From positions 1 through 39,774 of the IMG/VR virus record IMGVR_UViG_3300049032_000033: DNA of 39,774 nucleotides; one strand, given 5' to 3'. The notes beneath the pieces are model-generated. The model searched no databases and had not been told where the DNA came from. It saw only the letters and a program-made list of their open reading frames with translations. The position numbers and the translations under genes are program-made. The stretch's first letter is position 1. Each line of letters opens with the position of its first letter. Source of the DNA: a virus. Below, piece by piece: positions 36,990 to 39,774 of this stretch.

Positions 36990-37204
36990 GCTGCGTCCTC
37001 CACCGTCACGATGTCTTCCATGCGGACGGGGTAGGTGGTGAGTACTGCTGCGATGAATCCGGGGCCGGGACGTGAGAGCCCGTGGCGGATCCGTGAGATT
37101 GTGCCGGCGTCAACGCCGATATGGTTTGCGAACTCTCCCCAGGGCTGGCCTTCGCGGAGTCGTTCTAGCGTCTCAAGATTGACGCTAAGTGTTGGCTTTG
37201 CCAT
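36986..37204 (-). CDS. Cro-like HTH regulator
   Basis: A 72-residue protein. LERLREGQPWGEFANHIGVD and AGTISRIRHGLSRPGPGFIA form an XRE-type helix-turn-helix. It is first on the rightward-facing minus operon, divergent from the repressor gene, so it most likely acts as Cro, shutting off repressor synthesis to favour lytic growth. It has its own promoter at 37284-37312. Confidence 0.85.
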   Translation of the reverse strand: MAKPTLSVNLETLERLREGQPWGEFANHIGVDAGTISRIRHGLSRPGPGFIAAVLTTYPVRMEDIVTVEDAA

Positions 37205-37283
37205 TTCTATTTAGCTCCCCAGCTTTGTGTGTTTGGTCTGCTACAAGCTGGACTTTCGCAACCCCAACTTGCTGATACCGAGT

Positions 37284-37312
37284 ACTCTAATCCGCCACTT
37301 GGACAAGCGCAA
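37284..37312 (-). promoter_or_regulatory. Early promoter of the cro-like operon
   Basis: On the minus strand TTGCGC (37307-37312) and TAGAGT (37284-37289) are 17 bases apart. CTTGTCCAAG lies in the spacer and shares half-sites with the operator at 37333, so repressor binding would block this promoter. Confidence 0.6.
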
Positions 37313-37332
37313 GCCCAATCGGTTCTGTTAAT

Positions 37333-37351
37333 TAACAAGCGCACCTTGTTA
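37333..37351. promoter_or_regulatory. Palindromic operator in the immunity region
   Basis: TAACAAG-N5-CTTGTTA is a perfect 7-bp dyad between the divergent repressor and cro-like genes, partly overlapping GTTAATTAAC, another perfect palindrome (37327-37336). A related dyad CACAAG-N5-CTTGTG lies at 37907. HTH dimer proteins bind such sites. Confidence 0.65.
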
Positions 37352-37361
37352 GACCACAAAA

Positions 37362-37384
37362 CCGCGTAATCTAGCGGTTTTTGG
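37362..37384 (+). repeat. Recurring intergenic motif, site C
   Basis: CCGCGTAATCTAG followed by CGGTTTTTGG in the immunity region, reading towards the repressor gene. It is the best match to site A at 1952 (21 of 22 positions nearly the same). Confidence 0.55.
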
Positions 37385-37453
37385 GGGCAGGTATGTACTC
37401 GGGTACTAGAACGCGGTCGGGCGTGTTGCTCGGTTACTTGTGGGTAAATTGCG

Positions 37454-37483
37454 TTGACGTGTTGCGCTGGCGCAAACTAAAGT
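37454..37483 (+). promoter_or_regulatory. Repressor promoter giving a leaderless mRNA
   Basis: TTGACG (37454-37459) and TAAAGT (37478-37483) are 18 bases apart. The -10 lies only seven bases before the repressor ATG and no Shine-Dalgarno is present, so the transcript should start at or next to the A of ATG. TTGCGC-TG-GCGCAA (37462-37475), a perfect dyad, lies in the spacer and could be an autoregulatory operator. Confidence 0.65.
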
Positions 37484-37490
37484 TGCCCTC

Positions 37491-37832
37491 ATGCCTAATT
37501 CACCAGAAACCAGTCAAGTAACGCGCTGGTACGACTACATCACCCGAGTTACCGAAGGAATGACAGCGCGTGAAGTGGCAGCCCGCGCAGGATTCGACGA
37601 GTCAGCAATGACCCGATGGAAAAAGGGAATGAACGCGGACCCGAAATTCGTTGTCCAGTTCGCCCGCGCATTCCACCAGAACGTTCTCTTGGCCCTCGCG
37701 GAAGCGGAACTCATTACCGACGACGAGGCCAACCTCCACGAGGTGCGGATCGGTGTTGAGGATATGACGACACACCAACTCCTGGAAGAGCTTGCCCAGC
37801 GCATCGACAACGGCGGCGGCAGACACCCCTAG
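37491..37832 (+). CDS. Immunity repressor
   Basis: A 113-residue protein. WYDYITRVTEGMTAREVAAR, then AGFDESAMTRWKKGMNADPK and FVVQFARAFHQNVLLALAEA, form an XRE-type helix-turn-helix with its support helices. The C-terminal IGVEDMTTHQLLEELAQRI helix may mediate dimers. There is no LexA-like cleavage domain, so induction must be by another route. It is on the strand opposite to the lytic genes with its own promoter and a strong terminator, as expected for the lysogeny-maintenance repressor. Confidence 0.87.
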   Translation: MPNSPETSQVTRWYDYITRVTEGMTAREVAARAGFDESAMTRWKKGMNADPKFVVQFARAFHQNVLLALAEAELITDDEANLHEVRIGVEDMTTHQLLEELAQRIDNGGGRHP

Positions 37833-37842
37833 AACCAAAAAA

Positions 37843-37886
37843 CAAGAGAGCCTCGTCGCCAACTTTCTGGCGACGAGGCTCTCTTG
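37843..37886 (+). terminator. Terminator of the repressor gene
   Basis: CAAGAGAGCCTCGTCGCCA pairs along 19 bases with its complement, loop ACTTTC. The T-run after it is poor (TTGCATTC), but such a long perfect hairpin directly after the repressor stop should end the transcript or protect it. Confidence 0.75.
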
Positions 37887-37906
37887 CATTCGCCGGATTG
37901 TGGCGA

Positions 37907-37923
37907 CACAAGCTATACTTGTG
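37907..37923 (+). promoter_or_regulatory. Operator-like dyad over the promoter of the HNH gene
   Basis: CACAAG-CTATA-CTTGTG is a 6-bp dyad with the five-base spacing of the operator at 37333. It includes TATACT, a good -10 hexamer (37914-37919), but no clear -35. The repressor or the Cro-like protein could therefore control the HNH gene at 38008. Confidence 0.55.
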
Positions 37924-37950
37924 GAGTAACAAGCAGTAAGGCAACAAAGT

Positions 37951-38007
37951 GCCCCGCGATGGCTGGAACCACCCGGGGCTGTGACCGACACATAAGGGAG
38001 TGCCGAT
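37951..38007 (+). promoter_or_regulatory. Structured HNH leader RNA, copy 2
   Basis: Hairpin 1 (37951-37979) pairs GCCCCG with CGGGGC and GATGG with CCACC (one mismatch) around loop CTGGAA. TG and TGAC follow, then hairpin 2 pairs CGACAC with GTGCCG (one mismatch), with the Shine-Dalgarno AAGGGA in its loop, and ATATG. It is nearly the same sequence as copy 1 for about 50 bases, starting at AAAGTG. Confidence 0.65.
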
Positions 38008-38703
38008 ATGGCCAAGTCTACATGCAGCACCGATAGCTGCCACCGAGCGATCTACTTCCGCGAGAAATGCTACGTGCACTACGTCCGCGTAGGGCCGAAG
38101 CTCCGCGGCACCTGCAAGATTGACGGGTGCGACGCAATAACCACCGCCAAGGGTTTATGCGATAGGCACTACACGCGCCTCCGGCGACACGGCGATCCAA
38201 CATTCACCGAACGCACACCACAGGACGCAAGCCTTGCTGAGCGCCTGGAGTTCGGCGGTTGGACCGAAGTGGTACGCCGTCCGGATCTCGGCCCCTGCTG
38301 GGAATGGAATGGGGCGCGTCATCCAAAGACCGGATACGGGTACGTGAGCGTTGGCGATAGTAAGACCAAGCATGCCAGTCGGGTAGCGTACTTGGCGTGG
38401 GTCGGGCCGATTGGAGACGACAAGTTCGCATGCCACCGTTGCGACAACCCGCCATGCATCAACCCCGCCCACCTTTTCGCCGGCACCCCCAAAGAGAACT
38501 CGCAGGACGCCGCCGCTAAAGACCGTAGCGCATACGGTGAACGGCAGGGAGGTCACAAGCTGACCGAGGCAGAAGTCCGCGCCATTAGGGCGGACTATGC
38601 AACCGGCAAATTCAAGCAGATAGAGCTTTCCCGCAAATACAAAACATCGCCAATGAATGTGAGTCTCATCGTTCGCGGGAAAGCGTGGGTTAGGGCTGCC
38701 TAG
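38008..38703 (+). CDS. HNH endonuclease with zinc fingers and C-terminal HTH
   Basis: A 231-residue protein. Two N-terminal fingers, [20 protein letters not shown] and [20 protein letters not shown], precede [20 protein letters not shown] and the HNH core [20 protein letters not shown] with [10 protein letters not shown]. The C-terminus, [20 protein letters not shown] and [20 protein letters not shown], is a helix-turn-helix of the kind found on homing endonucleases. It faces the integrase: the stop codons overlap by four bases. Confidence 0.88.
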   Translation: MAKSTCSTDSCHRAIYFREKCYVHYVRVGPKLRGTCKIDGCDAITTAKGLCDRHYTRLRRHGDPTFTERTPQDASLAERLEFGGWTEVVRRPDLGPCWEWNGARHPKTGYGYVSVGDSKTKHASRVAYLAWVGPIGDDKFACHRCDNPPCINPAHLFAGTPKENSQDAAAKDRSAYGERQGGHKLTEAEVRAIRADYATGKFKQIELSRKYKTSPMNVSLIVRGKAWVRAA

Positions 38704-39774
38704 ACCTGCCCTAGGAGCCTGGAAAGGCTGGACATTGCGGCTTCGAGTTGGGGGGTGTTGCCTTTTGTCTTGTATTTGCGGGTCATGGCAACGGTGGAGT
38801 GTCCAACAATTTCCTGCGTGAGGGTTTCGTGCACTCCCGCGTTAAACATTAATTCCACGACTGTATGCCGGGCGCCATGCAGTACGATGTCGCCCGGCAG
38901 GCCAGCTTCAGCGAGTAGTTTGTTCCATTCTTTGGTGGCCCTGTCTGGGTCCCATGGTTTGTTGTTGCGGGTGAAGACTAGCCCTTGTGTTTGGTTGCCC
39001 ATTTGGAGTTTGAGGATGGAACGTAAGGGCTCGACTAGTGGGATGACTCGCCAGCCTGCGTTTGATTTGGGGCGGGTGAGATATAGGGTCCCGCCCAGTT
39101 CTCGGTATTCCCAGTCCGCGGGGGCCTTGGAGATGTCCGTGATGCGCTGGAGCTGCCAACTCAAATCGAGTTCGCCTGTCACCCTTTCCGCTTCGAGCCC
39201 GAGGATTTCCCCGCGCCTGGCGCCCGTCAAGAGATAGCAAGCCCAGAGCGGGCCGTCTGCGCGTGTTGCGAGGTGTTGTAGGAGCCGGATGGCCTGCTCA
39301 AGGGTCAGCGCTTTCTGTTCCGTTATACGGGCGCGTGGCCGGTCTACTAGGTCGCAGGGGTTGGTGTGTATTTTTCCTTCCCGTAGCGCGACTTTGAGCG
39401 CGGCACTAAGGGCGTTGTGGGCGAGGAGTGTGTAGGTGCTGGAGAGCATGACGGTTCCGGGCGGGAGGTCTTTCTGCCCGCGTAACTCTGGATCCTTGGG
39501 TGTGGTTTGCATGACGGTGTGGAGGGTGCGGACGTCTTGGGCGGTGAGCTTGTCTATGCGCTTCTTGCCGAGCGTGGGGATGATGTAGCCGTTGACCACT
39601 GTCTTGTAACCGGCCAACGTCTTGGGCCGGATCTTCTGCGGGGCTAAGTCGTCCATCCAATGCTCCATCCACTTGGCCACTGTGATGGAGTTTGTTGCGA
39701 GGTCGCCGTGTTTCTCTAGCTCGGTTTTGGCTTTCCGCAGCTCTGCAATGACCGCCGCTTTATCACGCCGGCAC
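38700..39774 (-). CDS. int: Tyrosine integrase, C-terminal part (continues at 450 on the left)
   Basis: This part runs from the right edge to the stop at 38700 and holds the catalytic domain. The tyrosine-recombinase residues are seen in order: Arg in [14 protein letters not shown], His-x-x-Arg in [12 protein letters not shown], His in [13 protein letters not shown] and the nucleophile Tyr at the end of that motif. The bases 39582-39774 duplicate 1-193, so the full gene is 450-1 joined to 39581-38700 (443 residues). The gene converges on the HNH gene at 38008. Confidence 0.93.
   Translation of the reverse strand, partial: CRRDKAAVIAELRKAKTELEKHGDLATNSITVAKWMEHWMDDLAPQKIRPKTLAGYKTVVNGYIIPTLGKKRIDKLTAQDVRTLHTVMQTTPKDPELRGQKDLPPGTVMLSSTYTLLAHNALSAALKVALREGKIHTNPCDLVDRPRARITEQKALTLEQAIRLLQHLATRADGPLWACYLLTGARRGEILGLEAERVTGELDLSWQLQRITDISKAPADWEYRELGGTLYLTRPKSNAGWRVIPLVEPLRSILKLQMGNQTQGLVFTRNNKPWDPDRATKEWNKLLAEAGLPGDIVLHGARHTVVELMFNAGVHETLTQEIVGHSTVAMTRKYKTKGNTPQLEAAMSSLSRLLGQV
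39582..39774. repeat. Terminal redundancy, right copy
   Basis: Same as 1-193 except A at 39647 in place of T at 66. On the integrase strand this changes a Leu codon (TTA) to Ile (ATA) between copies. See the left copy for the interpretation. Confidence 0.93.

Noticed and set aside
37951-38703. HNH gene with structured RNA as an IscB/OMEGA (HEARO) system
   Set aside because: The protein has HNH and HTH parts but no RuvC domain or bridge helix, and the RNA lies directly upstream as a short leader ending at the SD, unlike the long omega RNA.

Overview
The window reads as the complete circular genome of a temperate siphovirus of an actinobacterium, most likely a Micrococcales host such as Arthrobacter. 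The evidence is a full siphoviral head-tail-lysis module, a tyrosine integrase, an attP that carries the 3' half of an actinobacterial-type elongator tRNA-Met(CAU), high GC, and many ATGA/GTGA-coupled small genes. The first 193 bases are repeated at the end (1-193 = 39582-39774) with one mismatch, and the integrase gene is cut by the window edges. The unit is therefore probably a circle of about 39581 bp written with an overlap. An intact internal attP means this is the phage or excised form, not the integrated prophage.

Layout. Nearly everything is on the minus strand, so genes run from high to low coordinates. The immunity region (37.2-38 kb) has a plus-strand repressor (37491-37832) facing a minus-strand Cro-like gene (36986-37204), with operators between them. 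A long chain of small coupled genes (33.5-37 kb) follows. Next comes the replication and recombination module: YqaJ exonuclease, its partner, SSB, a replisome-organiser-type initiator, a putative helicase loader, a C5 cytosine methyltransferase and a RusA-type resolvase (25.6-33 kb). The packaging and structural genes (terminase, portal, MuF, scaffold, capsid, connectors, major tail, frameshifted tail chaperone, tape measure, Dit-like, Gp37-like and minor tail proteins) run from 22.7 kb to 7.9 kb. Lysis genes (membrane protein, M23 endolysin, holin) and an SGNH tail fibre lie at 3.9-7.9 kb. The left end holds an HNH gene, an HslV-like Ntn hydrolase, attP and the small-gene operon that ends in the integrase. 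Three plus-strand genes (a small membrane protein, the repressor, and an HNH gene that meets the integrase tail to tail) are exceptions.

What stands out. Four HNH endonuclease genes (start codons at 3616, 22388, 25094 and 38008) share a structured 5' leader. It has a GC-rich hairpin with a six-base loop C[GT]NNAA, then TGAC, then a second hairpin that holds the Shine-Dalgarno in its loop, then the start codon. The stem sequences differ but keep pairing, which looks like covariation in a cis-regulatory RNA. The initiator gene has a possibly related leader, with two alternative pairings around its SD and a nine-codon leader peptide. Its coding sequence contains a lambda-like set of iterons (six 8-bp tandem repeats and helically phased TCGCGA sites), and a perfect DnaA box lies upstream. 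Other notable items are arm-type integrase sites that overlap the int-operon promoter, a recurring intergenic motif abutting -10 hexamers, and a methyltransferase whose variable region is open in a second frame encoding LPTPxASD-type repeats. All functions are inferred by eye from sequence; no searches or folding calculations were run.
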